This document shows positions 39,801 to 45,337 of a DNA stretch of 64,000 bases, piece after piece (the first letter of the stretch is position 1; the number at the start of each line of letters is the position of its first letter). The notes beneath the pieces were generated by a model, which ran no database searches, had not been told where the DNA came from, and saw only the letters and a list, made by a program, of their open reading frames with translations. This stretch comes from Nyssa sinensis (lineage: Eukaryota > Streptophyta > Magnoliopsida > Cornales > Nyssaceae), in NCBI GenBank assembly GCA_008638375.1, contig CM018038.1, positions 15,336,515 through 15,400,514 of the forward strand. The letters are read 5' to 3'. Made by a program: the position numbers and the translations under genes.

Positions 39801-41960
39801 GTTGCAACTTGTTCATTTGGGTTTGCTCCCCTCGGGGACCTTCTATAATACTTTACTTATCAAAAAAATAATACACCCAAACAAGTTAAGATAAGGCTTT
39901 GTATAGCTGAATTGAGGTTACTTGGACATCACAACAGTTTCTATCATAACAAATGAAACAAAGAATATTAATCAACTTTGCTGATGACTGTTCACTATAA
40001 CACACGCACACACTATCTCTCTTGCTCACTCGCTCACTCTCTCTCTCTCTCTCTCCCTCCCTCTCTCTCTCATGCATTCACGCTTTTGCATGCACAAGCA
40101 CGTGCTCAAAGAATGTAATGTTTTATTTCCATAGAACATTTTTCACTATATTATTTCTATATAATAAATTCAATTTCTAACATAACCCACCTAAAATTTA
40201 AGGATAAATAGTAAACATTTTATTACTTTTTTGGGGGGATTTCAGGCATTAATTTTGTAGCCTCCCCTTTTTGTACTCGGGTTAGCTTACCTTGGGCTGC
40301 TTGTTTATAACATACCTTACTTTTACTAATCAAAAAAAAAAATCTAAATAGGAACAAGGGAACAACAACATTTCTAGTTTTCTACACAGATAATTGTTAA
40401 AAATTTTGTTTCTTTTTTATATTTACACAAGTAATAATTGCTTAGAATTTTGTCATGTACATAAGGTAGAGTGTTCATACTTCTTTTTTTTTTCTATGCA
40501 ATAAATAGGTCTAATAATCACAGCCAACATTCATTCCCTACCTCTAATGTTTTAATCTTCCTACTGATGTATAAGGTTACAATATAGTGGATACTTAACA
40601 AAGTATACAGCTTAGCGAATAAATCCACTAAATGACACTAAAAAATTGTAAAAACGGAAAGAACTCATGAGATTTGCAGTTAATTTTCTTTCAAATAAAC
40701 TATAAAGCAGTGTCACATATGAACCAGATCACAACAGTCAAAACATAAACTCATAACTTTGGCGGAAGCAATAAAGAAAAAACATACTTTTTAGCAGTAA
40801 AACTTAACTTTCCAGTAAAAGTAATGTGAAACTGAAATGCTCCTAGATATCCACTTACAATATGGCTATATAATATTCAAATAAATTTTTGAAAGAACAC
40901 TGAAATAACTTCACATGAAGTACTGTTCAGCTTCATAAACAATCCATCAATTCACAAGAGAACAATATCTGCTAAATAAAAGTGTATAATTAGAGTGAAA
41001 ACTAGAAGAATTCCAAGAATCAGGATTATTTGCCTAACCACATGATCATTCCTTCCTTAATAATCATATGAATCAAAATCCAGTGGAAACATATGTTCAA
41101 TTATAGAGATTTGTTGGTTGAATATAACACAGACAGATACATGCAGCAACGCTTACTCCAACTCAAATTAAATAAATAAAGCAAACCCAGTGCCTCAGGT
41201 AAGAAAAAAACCTTTTTGAACTTCACAACAACATCCCTTAAACATTTCCATCCACTAACCCGAAATCCAACAGATGCTCCCATTATCCGGCTTAGAATCC
41301 AAGCCAACAAACTGGAAGCAAATCTGAAAATAGACATATAATAATACTGAGTAATTGTAAATCAAAATGGAACCAAATCAATTCAAACCTTTTAACATTG
41401 CTGATAACAACAACAGGCATGATGATGATAATGGAAACAAACAATCCTGAACAATGCATTAGTGACGGTACAATCAAGAGTCCCACAAGTAAAGTTGAAA
41501 ATAATGGCCAGCCATTATAGATAAATTAAATGCATCTTTTTTAGAGAATCCACCTCATAAGATGAATGAAGCTTACCTGATCAAAAAAGCAAAAACAAAA
41601 TATGAATGAAGCTTAATTAAAAACGTGTAATCAATTGACCGTGCAATAGCAGAACAATATTTATAAAAAAAAAGGTAGTCATTTGAGTCGCCTCAATTTA
41701 GGACCCACATTTCTAATAGTCATATATAGCTACCATATGTATCTAAAATATACAAGTGTCAAGCAAAAAATATCAAGAAAAAGATATATGTTTCCCATAC
41801 TCTACAAAGGAATTAGTAGACATGAACAGTATTCATGTATCTATACATACATATATATATATATAAGAAACTTGTATTCAATGACTTACATGAATATTAG
41901 CCATAATATGATTGAAACGAATAGGAACCCAAACAAGAACTTGGCAGGGGAGGCCGCCAT
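9731..41960 (-). CDS. SAB: SABRE/KINKY POLLEN family giant protein, 5' part (7 exons, continues beyond window start)
   Basis: Seven exons on the minus strand join in phase into 394 codons without a stop. The product is recognised as the N-terminus of plant SABRE/KIP proteins (about 2600 residues in Arabidopsis), from motifs such as GGxxFRV-type [72 protein letters not shown] and [13 protein letters not shown]. Family knowledge: SABRE acts in cell expansion, division-plane orientation and polarity, and belongs to the Hobbit/BLTP2/Fmp27 bridge-like lipid-transfer proteins at membrane contacts. Residues 5-26 are hydrophobic, fitting an N-terminal membrane anchor. All six internal introns are GT-AG; two exceed 11 kb. 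The next exon, which should begin near the family's RAEIDVKLGG region, was not found between 1 and 9730, so it probably lies outside the window. Paralog assignment (SABRE versus KIP) is less certain than the family. Confidence 0.93.
9906..10076 (-). CDS. SAB: SABRE exon 6
   Basis: 171 nt, codons 312-368, in frame at both ends. The acceptor is TTTAATAG before CTTTTC and the donor CAT before GTATGG. It encodes [53 protein letters not shown]. It was found by translating the strand opposite a longer spurious ORF. Confidence 0.95.
10437..11405 (-). mobile_element. LINE 3' fragment in SABRE intron 5
   Basis: Read on the minus strand, the element ends in a poly(A) (T-run at about 10437-10444) preceded by ACTGATCAGG, close to the 3' terminus of other LINEs here. 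Coding remnants include [19 protein letters not shown], then [38 protein letters not shown] (zf-RVT) and [13 protein letters not shown]. It is strongly 5'-truncated and carries frameshifts. Confidence 0.85.
11406..12599. other. SABRE intron 5, remainder
   Basis: AT-rich intronic sequence without recognisable gene or transposon ends. ORFs here (for example 12316-12735 plus, low-complexity Pro/Leu/Ser-rich) lack family resemblance. Confidence 0.5.
12600..12770 (+). mobile_element. Possible retroposon 3' tail
   Basis: A GC-richer stretch in the style of the LINE 3' untranslated regions here (cttggggttgttccccgtg, then tttttaactc) ends with gcttgcttacc followed by nine A and a short CA run. The tail resembles the LINE 3' terminus but no coding part is attached. 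Confidence 0.4.
13083..13305 (-). CDS. SAB: SABRE exon 5
   Basis: 223 nt, codons 237-311. The acceptor is GGCTGCAG before GGATGC and the donor GTCAGT. It encodes [20 protein letters not shown], a Ser/Lys-rich variable stretch, and ends KYTSMFPEK, matching the family order. Intron 4 before it is 11651 bp and carries a LINE with an intact ORF2. Confidence 0.94.
13832..14193. mobile_element. Solo LTR, copia-type, 362 bp, TSD AAGAA
   Basis: The element starts TGATGGG and ends CCTAACA, the TG...CA pattern of LTRs. It is flanked by the exact 5-bp duplication AAGAA (13827-13831 and 14194-14198). The right part (ttatagcgaaaaactcagta ... gggtgaaccacg) resembles the R-U5 region of plant Ty1/copia LTRs. 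No internal region or second LTR is present, so it is a recombined solo LTR in SABRE intron 4. Confidence 0.85.
14199..15309. other. SABRE intron 4, AT-rich stretch
   Basis: No coding similarity, repeat termini or structured element could be recognised in this stretch. Confidence 0.45.
15551..16172 (-). mobile_element. LINE 3' fragment inserted in the plus-strand LINE
   Basis: On the minus strand the open stretch 16102-15707 encodes [38 protein letters not shown] (zf-RVT), [20 protein letters not shown] and [14 protein letters not shown]. The poly(A) end is the T-run at about 15553-15560. It is inserted head-to-tail opposite to its host LINE. No clean target duplication was seen. Confidence 0.8.
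16194..16697. mobile_element. Non-autonomous hAT element, 504 bp, TSD GGGATTTT
   Basis: The ends are CAGGACCGGCT on the left and AGCCGGCCCTA on the right (inverted repeat with two mismatches). They are flanked by the perfect 8-bp duplication GGGATTTT (16186-16193 and 16698-16705), the length expected for hAT transposition. The interior is AT-rich and non-coding. The duplicated target is part of the LINE sequence (codes D-F in the DFEH segment), which confirms insertion into the LINE. Confidence 0.92.
17979..21760 (-). mobile_element. L1-type LINE with intact ORF2, SABRE intron 4
   Basis: The 3' end is an 18-base T-run on the plus strand (17979-17996), giving a poly(A) preceded by TTACTTATC on the minus strand. 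The full ORF2 is present, but sequence right of 21710 soon stops resembling ORF1 of the 1-3600 copy. The element is therefore truncated just upstream of ORF2. The exact 5' end and target duplication could not be fixed. Confidence 0.85.
18063..21710 (-). CDS. LINE ORF2 polyprotein: endonuclease, reverse transcriptase, zf-RVT (intact, 1215 aa)
   Basis: An uninterrupted 1215-codon frame. Residues 1-235 are the EEP/AP-type endonuclease: SWNVRGLN at 7-14, QETK with Glu38, GGDFNVV with Asp143 and Asn145, SDHHPI at 225-230 with the catalytic Asp/His pair. Residues about 450-760 are the [37 protein letters not shown] (Asp583), [14 protein letters not shown] and the active site FADDTIIF (Asp693-Asp694). 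The C-terminal zf-RVT contains [19 protein letters not shown]. It would nick target DNA and copy LINE RNA by target-primed reverse transcription. An intact frame of this length suggests recent insertion. ORF1 is absent from this copy. Confidence 0.95.
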   Translation of the reverse strand: MHLKILSWNVRGLNDPDKRAVIKGLLRDWRPALICLQETKLGSISRSFIRSIWGSRWIKWVALDAQGMAGGILVAWDLRLINCIEHRVGEFSISCKFELISNALMWGFCGIYGPVIHGRRSLFWDELQSSLSSWQVPWCIGGDFNVVRSPDERLEGGRLTSAMRSFNEFINSQSLVDLRLEGGRFTWTRGDNQLTMSRLDRFLVSHIWEDAFPGISQKCLPRPCSDHHPIMLTCGGFSAGKSPFRFENMWLEVAGFEELVKNWWDSYSVSGSPSFCLARKMKLLKEDLKKWNHETFGSLQASKQSLLASLLELDREDQLGSLSTEKRVEREGLKGQIGKILKMEEIHWRQKSRALWLREGDRNTKFFHRTASSHHRRNLISSIAIGDHVLTENDSIRTGIVDFFSSLYSEPYNWRPGVDDLCLDSLTGDVSANLEIPFSEDEVVSALEACNGDKAPGPDGFTMAFLKKCWGVLKADILAVFEAFHREGGFERSLNASFIALIPKKEGASNIKEFRPISLVGSVYKLISKVLSLRMKKIMDSIISPSQHAFVEGRQILDAALTANECIDHRIKQKRKGLVCKLDIEKAFDHVNWSFLLSMMAKMGFGVKWRMWIQSCISTASFSVLINGSLAGFFRSHRGLRQGDPLSPFLFVIVMEALSRFLMRAEEFGLVKGFQVGSSRGGGVVISHLLFADDTIIFCDSSVRQLRFVRCILVCFEAVSGLRINLAKSSISPIGLIPELDVLASTLGCRVGSFPSSYLGLLLGASPRSVGVWDPVVGRFLSKLSGWKAQFLSKGGRLTLVKSALANLPTYFMSLFPIPKTVARRLEKIQRDFLWGHDGENKKIHLVAWDKIKKPVTHGGLGIKDLCTFNIALLGKWLWRFGVSNGELWRETIAAKYGCDVGGWFSGTVEGPRGCGIWGSIRGGWPIFRDRCRFVIGNGGRVKFWDDAWTGDESLRVKFPNLYSLADNKEAWASDLWERVGNTFIWAPRFRRAFFDWELEEVDSFFRCLNGYRAREDREDERIWSLDKHSFSVRSYYKSLLDPVSSPFPWKIVWNSKVPPKASFFAWEASWKAILTADNLKKRGFSLASRCYFCKSKEERADHLLIHCQASWSCWNIIFALFGISWVMSGTVKDLLFTWDGCKLPKEIRRVWRIAPICLMWSIWTERNNRVFADLELATPLFKDSFLRLLFFWAKEAFPVNVSSFVDFLDSLKQL
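21761..22739. other. SABRE intron 4, unassigned
   Basis: No gene recognised. A T-run at about 22434-22440 followed by ttggtaggtcgctatcc could be another retroposon end, but nothing coding supports it. Confidence 0.4.
22740..23245 (+). mobile_element. LINE 3' fragment (zf-RVT and 3' UTR)
   Basis: The plus-strand frame gives [59 protein letters not shown] and [11 protein letters not shown]: the complete zf-RVT end of ORF2, open for 113 codons (22797-23138). A 3' UTR with cccttctcgggcttc follows and ends near tttatctatcagaaaaaa. 5'-truncated. Confidence 0.88.
23246..23850. other. SABRE intron 4, unassigned
   Basis: Intron sequence of ordinary composition. No coding or transposon features recognised. 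Confidence 0.4.
23855..24660 (-). mobile_element. LINE 3' fragment, minus strand
   Basis: The 3' end is near 23855, with a minus-strand text of the cccatgtacatg / gcgcccacc type that also occurs in the LINE at 25355. Coding remnants are [32 protein letters not shown] and [15 protein letters not shown], followed by a degraded zf-RVT. It lies about 300 bp downstream (in gene direction) of SABRE exon 4. Confidence 0.8.
24957..25222 (-). CDS. SAB: SABRE exon 4
   Basis: 266 nt, codons 149-237 (last codon split AG|G). The acceptor is TGTTGCAG before ATGCCC and the donor GTAGGT. It encodes [32 protein letters not shown] and [13 protein letters not shown]. The ATG at its 5' edge is internal, not the gene start, because the upstream exons join in frame. 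Confidence 0.94.
25355..26030 (-). mobile_element. LINE 3' fragment in SABRE intron 3
   Basis: Minus-strand coding pieces: [40 protein letters not shown] (26028-25813), then [18 protein letters not shown] (zf-RVT). The 3' end is the T-run at about 25356-25362, only ~130 bp from the exon 4 acceptor. It contains a 14-base C-run followed by a CT run (25915-25940) that interrupts the reading frame. Confidence 0.82.
26341..26735. repeat. Imperfect tandem triplication in SABRE intron 3
   Basis: Three units begin with agtaaatataatt at 26342, 26488 and 26594. Each continues with aatttgaraagraa, gtgaattrgataaa, ttctaacttc and gaccaaaaccc. Units 1 and 3 keep the tail ctttacttctaatcc...gttttagaat; unit 2 lacks it, giving spacings of 146 and about 107 bp. 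Confidence 0.85.
27201..27461 (-). CDS. SAB: SABRE exon 3
   Basis: 261 nt, codons 62-148, both ends on codon boundaries. The acceptor is TTTACAG before GGTGCTG and the donor GTAAGTGG. It contains [20 protein letters not shown], a Lys/Arg/Ser-rich basic stretch ([18 protein letters not shown]) and [17 protein letters not shown]. It is separated from exon 2 by a 13750-bp intron that holds LINEs and a complete copia element. Confidence 0.95.
27973..28391. mobile_element. MITE-like element, 419 bp, TSD AATTC
   Basis: The left end TAGGGCTAATTACACTGACC is the inverted counterpart of the right end (complement TAGGGATAATTGCACTCACT). The flanks carry AATTC at 27968-27972 and 28392-28396. The interior is non-coding, with internal near-copies of the terminal motif (for example near 28240). 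The superfamily is not decided. Confidence 0.75.
28397..29046. other. SABRE intron 2, unassigned
   Basis: Contains an A-run (28441-28458) and otherwise ordinary AT-rich sequence. No gene or element ends recognised. Confidence 0.4.
29047..29900 (-). mobile_element. LINE 3' fragment in SABRE intron 2
   Basis: Minus-strand pieces: [18 protein letters not shown] and [20 protein letters not shown] (29769-29542), a degraded zf-RVT, then [30 protein letters not shown] (29411-29229). The 3' end is near the ttttttacaagtaa motif at 29053, shared with the other minus-strand LINE ends here. Confidence 0.82.
30245..31190 (-). mobile_element. LINE 3' fragment in SABRE intron 2
   Basis: Minus-strand pieces: AQDWEVEKI, then [39 protein letters not shown] (zf-RVT), [19 protein letters not shown] and [10 protein letters not shown] (30784-30446). 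Frameshifts occur between them, and there is an A-run inside the coding area at about 30941-30955. Confidence 0.82.
31372..31755. repeat. Unclassified dispersed repeat R1, copy 2
   Basis: Aligns with 8702-9110 over its whole length. The right end contains the perfect palindrome ggatcgtacgatcc (about 31708-31721) and an inverted pair, gcaattcgc / gcgaattgt. As with copy 1, a LINE fragment begins shortly after it. Confidence 0.7.
32594..32776 (+). repeat. Copia 5' LTR
   Basis: 183 bp, TGTTACAG...GGTTTCA. It contains a TATA-type promoter sequence (gtgtataaatacac, near 32710) followed by aatggaataatacagag, fitting the R region. Its six differences from the 3' LTR cluster near the start and around 32683-32692. 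Confidence 0.96.
32777..32795 (+). promoter_or_regulatory. Copia primer binding site (initiator tRNA-Met)
   Basis: TGGTATCAGAGCCA follows the 5' LTR directly. This is the standard plant copia site complementary to the 3' end of initiator tRNA-Met. Confidence 0.95.
33290..35608 (+). pseudogene. Copia gag-protease-integrase frame
   Basis: The frame is open from 33092, but the ATG at 33290 ([13 protein letters not shown]) begins the recognisable gag, so that start is preferred. Order: UBN2-type gag ([17 protein letters not shown]), CCHC knuckle [14 protein letters not shown] near 34033, aspartic protease [11 protein letters not shown] near 34290, GAG-pre-integrase [14 protein letters not shown], and integrase core with [16 protein letters not shown] and NGVAEQKNR supplying the DDE residues. 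Near 35521-35527, in a run of T and C, one base appears to be lost. The last codons up to 35608 are therefore out of frame, and the RT continues in the frame one base back. Confidence 0.93.
35529..37398 (+). pseudogene. Copia reverse transcriptase-RNase H frame, one nonsense codon
   Basis: After the frameshift the frame reads through a Pro-rich linker to [64 protein letters not shown] and the RT active site [12 protein letters not shown] (near 36450). RNase H follows: [19 protein letters not shown], then a TGA at 37045-37047 where the family has an Arg codon before [10 protein letters not shown], consistent with CGA to [22 protein letters not shown] and [12 protein letters not shown] follow, and the natural stop is at 37396-37398. 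Confidence 0.93.
37397..37405 (+). promoter_or_regulatory. Copia polypurine tract
   Basis: GAGAGGGAG lies immediately before the 3' LTR, overlapping the RNase H stop codon by two bases. It is the expected plus-strand primer. Confidence 0.85.
37406..37588 (+). repeat. Copia 3' LTR
   Basis: 183 bp, same length as the 5' LTR. It begins TGTTACAG, ends GGTTTCA, and is followed by the CTTTG duplication and the resumed LINE. Confidence 0.96.
40015..40073. repeat. CT microsatellite
   Basis: Nearly pure CT repeats with a few interruptions (ctcgctcact, ccctccctct). Confidence 0.9.
40240..40345 (+). mobile_element. LINE 3' UTR tail fragment
   Basis: ttttgtagcctcccctttt, tactcgggttagctta and cttacttttactaatc, then an A-run, resemble the 3' UTR of the LINE ending at 39872 (tttgggtttgctcccctcgg ... 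ttacttatc then A). No ORF2 coding part is attached, so the insertion is strongly 5'-truncated. Confidence 0.6.
40346..41100. other. SABRE intron 2, 5' part, unassigned
   Basis: AT-rich intron sequence between a LINE tail and SABRE exon 2. Nothing recognised. Confidence 0.5.
41212..41323 (-). CDS. SAB: SABRE exon 2
   Basis: 112 nt, codons 24-61. The acceptor is CTATTTTCAG before ATTTGC and the donor is AAAAAG before GTTTTT, a weak donor. It encodes the [20 protein letters not shown] stretch and the highly conserved [14 protein letters not shown]. Intron 1 upstream is 566 bp. Confidence 0.93.
41562..41615 (+). mobile_element. Tail-only retroposon insertion with 14-bp target duplication
   Basis: A perfect 14-bp direct repeat ATGAATGAAGCTTA (41562-41575 and 41602-41615) flanks a 26-base insert, CCTGATC followed by an A-rich tail. 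The insert matches the last bases of LINE 3' ends here (compare ACTGATCAGG plus poly(A) at 10437). It lies in SABRE intron 1. Confidence 0.7.
41890..41960 (-). CDS. SAB: SABRE exon 1 (coding part)
   Basis: The ATG at 41960-41958 opens [20 protein letters not shown], a short hydrophobic N-terminus typical of this family. The exon contributes 71 nt and ends in AT, followed by a consensus GTAAGT donor. The split Ile codon is completed by the first base of exon 2. The exon is too short for ordinary ORF detection. The start is chosen because it is the only in-frame ATG before the hydrophobic segment and matches the family's usual N-terminal length. Confidence 0.9.
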
Positions 41961-42435
41961 TTTCACGGGAGATTGCGTCAATCACTGTAACTTCGTCTTT
42001 TACAATCAATTCATTGTCCAAAATCAGAATTTCAACTGAAAAGCATTCTCTGTACATAACTTCATGTCAACAAGAAGCCCTAATTCAATTATGAAATCTT
42101 GAAGATCGGTTGTTTTGTGGAGCCGAATTCCCAAAAAGAACTGGTCTTCGATGGCGGAGAGAGCGAAGGGAGTGGGGATAGGAGAGAGAGGAGTGGCTCG
42201 ATCCGGTATATGCTCGGAGATCGAGAGAGTGAGAGAGAGAATTGAAGAGGGGAGAGGAGGAGTAAAAACGACTATTTCTCATTGGTAATTTTTTATCGAA
42301 ACATTGGATAATAATTTAAATATAATTTTTTAAAAAAGTTTATAATTAATTTTTTAAAAATTATAAAAATATATTTAGATATAATTATTTAAATTATAAA
42401 AAATTAAAATTAATAACTTGTCAAATGCATATTTT
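41961..42435 (-). promoter_or_regulatory. SABRE 5' leader and proximal promoter
   Basis: Read on the minus strand, the ~330 bp before the ATG include a CT-rich tract (about 42160-42270), common in plant 5' leaders. Two CCAAT motifs lie near 42281-42286 and 42302-42308, and very AT-rich sequence lies further out. The start site is not determinable by eye. Ordinary sequence ends at 42436, where a hAT relic begins, so the non-transposon promoter is short. Confidence 0.5.
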
Positions 42436-43634
42436 TAGGGGCGGCTCAACACATTCAGAGACCTCAAGCAAAATTGTAAAATGAGCCTTTTTTATTTATT
42501 AAAATTTTATAAATTTTTTATTTAAAATTTATTTTTCTAACTTTTTGATATGAAAATTACTAATTAAATTCTTATAATAAATTTTTTCTAACATTTCTTT
42601 TTTAATTGATAGTATTGCCAATCCATTTAATCTTTCTTGAGGCATTGTTGATCTTAAGTAAGATTTTATTAATTTTAATTTTGAAAAACTTCTTTCCGTC
42701 AAAGCAACGGTTACAGGAATTGTTAACATTATTTTATAAAAATTATTTTATATATTTTTAATAGTTAATACAAAATTAATAATCAAAGATTCAATGAGCT
42801 AATTACAGTAAACAAAATAGAGGCAATCTAATTATATATGTCTTAAAAGATAATATAAATTTTAAATTAAAAAATTCAAAGTTAGAACAATAGAACCTGA
42901 TTATGGAGTAATTTAGTCTTCAGATTCAACAAACATAAAAGAAGCTATCAAAATTTTCAATACTTCAGGGCTCACACACAGCAACTCGCCAACTCCAAAT
43001 GGTTTCAATAGCAAAATGCCAAAGTCCAATACAGTAAACAAAACAGAGCCAATAAAATAAAGCGACGGCGCGCCTAGGGCCTTGGGCAAGAAAAAAAAAG
43101 ATAAAAGAAGGATTATAAAATAAAAAAGAAAGGATGTCTCTCAGCTGAAGCAAACAAGGGAAAAGAAGGGTGTGGAGAGCAAGAACCAAGAAAAGAAAAG
43201 AGAAAAAAAGAAAAGAGGTGACTCGGAGCTGAACAGAGAAAGGAGGAAAAGAAAAAGGAAAAGAAGAAAAGAGAGAAGCCCAGGAGCCGTTGCCAAAATG
43301 CCAGGTCGCAGAGTATTTTTCAGAAAATATATCAAGTTGTTAGATTGCAAAGTTCTTTTTAGATTTAAAGAAAGAATTTTATAAATAAAAAATAAGAACA
43401 TTAATTATTGGAAAAAGCAAAATGAGATAAATGAAAAGATAATAAATATTATCAAAAAGTAGTTATTAGGTGATAGTTGTATAATAAAAGAGAGAAATTA
43501 AGAAGACGAAAAAATTTATTTATTTTATTATAATAAATATATATTTTTAAATATGAAAAAAATTATGAGGCCTAAAAAATTGGGGGCCTAAAGCTAGGGC
43601 TTTAGTGGCCTTACCCTTTAGCCGCCCCTGGTTC
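42436..43634 (-). mobile_element. hAT element relic upstream of SABRE
   Basis: The ends TAGGGGCGGCT (42436) and AGCCGCCCCTG (43620-43630) form an inverted repeat of hAT type, akin to the 16194-16697 element. A possible duplication CATATTTT/CATGTTTT (42428-42435, 43635-43642) needs four extra bases at the right end, so it is tentative. The minus strand keeps a transposase C-terminal remnant (next entry). A purine-rich stretch fills 43170-43290. Confidence 0.75.
42529..42738 (-). pseudogene. hAT transposase C-terminal dimerisation fragment
   Basis: The minus-strand frame gives MLTIPVTVALTERSFSKLKL, IKSYLRSTMPQERLNGLAIL and SIKKEMLEKI, the signature of the hAT C-terminal dimerisation domain in plant TTF-type/zf-MYM1-like transposases. 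Only about 66 codons remain. The RNase-H-like catalytic core and the N-terminal zinc finger are missing, so it cannot encode a working transposase. Confidence 0.85.
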
Positions 43635-43642
43635 CATGTTTT

Positions 43643-45337
43643 GAAATTCAAAATCTGTTTTAAAAATCTAACCAAACAAATCCTATTTTTTTTGAAACAT
43701 TTTTTCAAGAAAAAGTTTAAGTAAACTTATTTATTAAATTATGGTCATTTTTCAAGAAAAAATTTAGAGTAAATTTATTTACTAAATTAGAGTCATCGTG
43801 AAATTATTTTTCTAAAAGACGTTTTTAAAAATATCTTAGGTAAAAATAAAATTGTTTGAAATCGTTTTTCAAAAATACACTTTCAAAAGCGTCTTTTTGA
43901 AAAACTATTTTTTAATAAAAAAAATTTTAAAATGTCTTTTTGAAAGACGATTTTAAAAAATAATTATTTTAAAGCGTCTTTCTAAAAGACGCTTTTAAAA
44001 GAATTTTTTTGAAAACGATTTTAATTTTTTTAAAAATAGAAAACATTTTTCAGAAAGACGATTTTAAAAACAACTCTAATCCCGTAAATAAGTTAAAAAT
44101 AATACCAAACTAAAAAATAAATTTTTTTTAACTCTACTTCAAGATTTACCTATTCTGATTAGTGTGGTGTGTTTGGGTTCTGGTATGGGTAGATGTATAG
44201 GGAAAGTATACTTGTTATGTGTTTTCATTTGTTTTTCGACGAACGTGCATGATATGTCCCTGTTATGTGTTAAATGACGAATGTGTCCCTGAAAGACTCG
44301 AGACGGAGTTGAACAGCTGTGACATGGGTTGATGGACTCGAGAATTATTCATTCCATCTGAATTAATAAATATCCAAATCAATAAATGATCCGCACATAA
44401 ATAAAAATAAATAAATTATATTTATCTTTTTTTTTTGAAATTTTTAAAATTACATTAATTTTCTGACAAAATTATTTCTTTCATATTTTTTTTAATTTTT
44501 TAAATTTTATCCAATTTGTTTCATTTTTCAAATAAATATTGATAAAAACTTTAAATTTATTTTTTCATATAATATGAAATTTATTTTTTATCTAAAATAA
44601 TAATAAAAATTTAAAAAAAAAACTTTAAAAAGAGTCAAAATTGAAATAAAAATATAAAAATAAATAAATAAAATGAAAATTTTTGTCATTTTGAAGACAA
44701 AATTTAATTGGAATGGATATCTATATATTGTCAGATAAAATAGGGGAGGTTAGTATAATTTTAGAAACCCTATAAGAGATCAGTGTAGTTGACAAAAACC
44801 TTATGATAGGTCAGAATAATTTACCCTAAATAAAATGGTCATTAAGATTTATATATTTTGTTAATGTGTCAATAATTTATTAATCTGAAAACTGATGTTG
44901 CTCTTTTTTATCAGAAGGATATCCCGTCCTTCGCTATCTGTCAAGAGCTTGAAATCAAAGAGTCACCAAAAAGGTTCCGGTGGTACCTTCTCCGATGATA
45001 AAGTTAGTAAATAAAAAAATATATAATTAAAAAGAAGAATTGAACATAAATTGAAAACGTACCTTGTGATATTATTTATAGGTTGTAAATCTCCTAAGTT
45101 GAGTAGGATTAGGAGCCATAAAAGTAGGGATTTGAAAATATATGAATATAACAGTTGCCATTTTGAACTCTGTTTTCTTTTTATGAGGTCGGTAAGATAT
45201 GGAAGGCGGCGTTGTGTCCTAGACCATATACCTCTGAACCCTTCGTGCCAAGTTGATCTGGATAAAGTGATATTTCTTTATCTGTACCATGAAGAGCTCT
45301 ATACAGACATGTGTCATGCTTTGGATATATTTATCAC
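43643..45337. other. AT-rich intergenic region with a foldback cluster
   Basis: Between about 43790 and 44070 the motif gcgtctttt and its complement aaaagacgc recur in both orientations. One near-perfect hairpin lies at about 43966-43999 (ttttaaagcgtctt / aaaagacgcttttaaaa). Around 44730-44828, ggttagtataatt and gaataatttaccctaa resemble the ends of the MITE at 27973. From about 44900 the sequence may belong to the 3' part of the Tat element. Confidence 0.5.

Larger units (their letters stand above)
31806..39872 (+). mobile_element. LINE, plus strand, split by a copia element
   Basis: Left part 31806-32593: endonuclease end ([29 protein letters not shown]), linker and start of RT. Right part 37594-39872: [62 protein letters not shown], zf-RVT ([20 protein letters not shown]) and a 3' UTR ending ttacttatcaaaaaaa. 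Removing the copia element and one CTTTG copy restores the LINE order exactly (AIF then EYFHKDG). Degraded by several stops, 5'-truncated. Confidence 0.9.

Noticed and set aside
40015..40073. CRISPR-like or regulatory array
   Set aside because: It is a simple CT microsatellite; no spacer-repeat structure exists anywhere in the window.
43172..43384. Lys/Arg/Glu-rich 70-codon ORF
   Set aside because: A product of the purine-rich tract inside the hAT relic. No start context or homology recognised.
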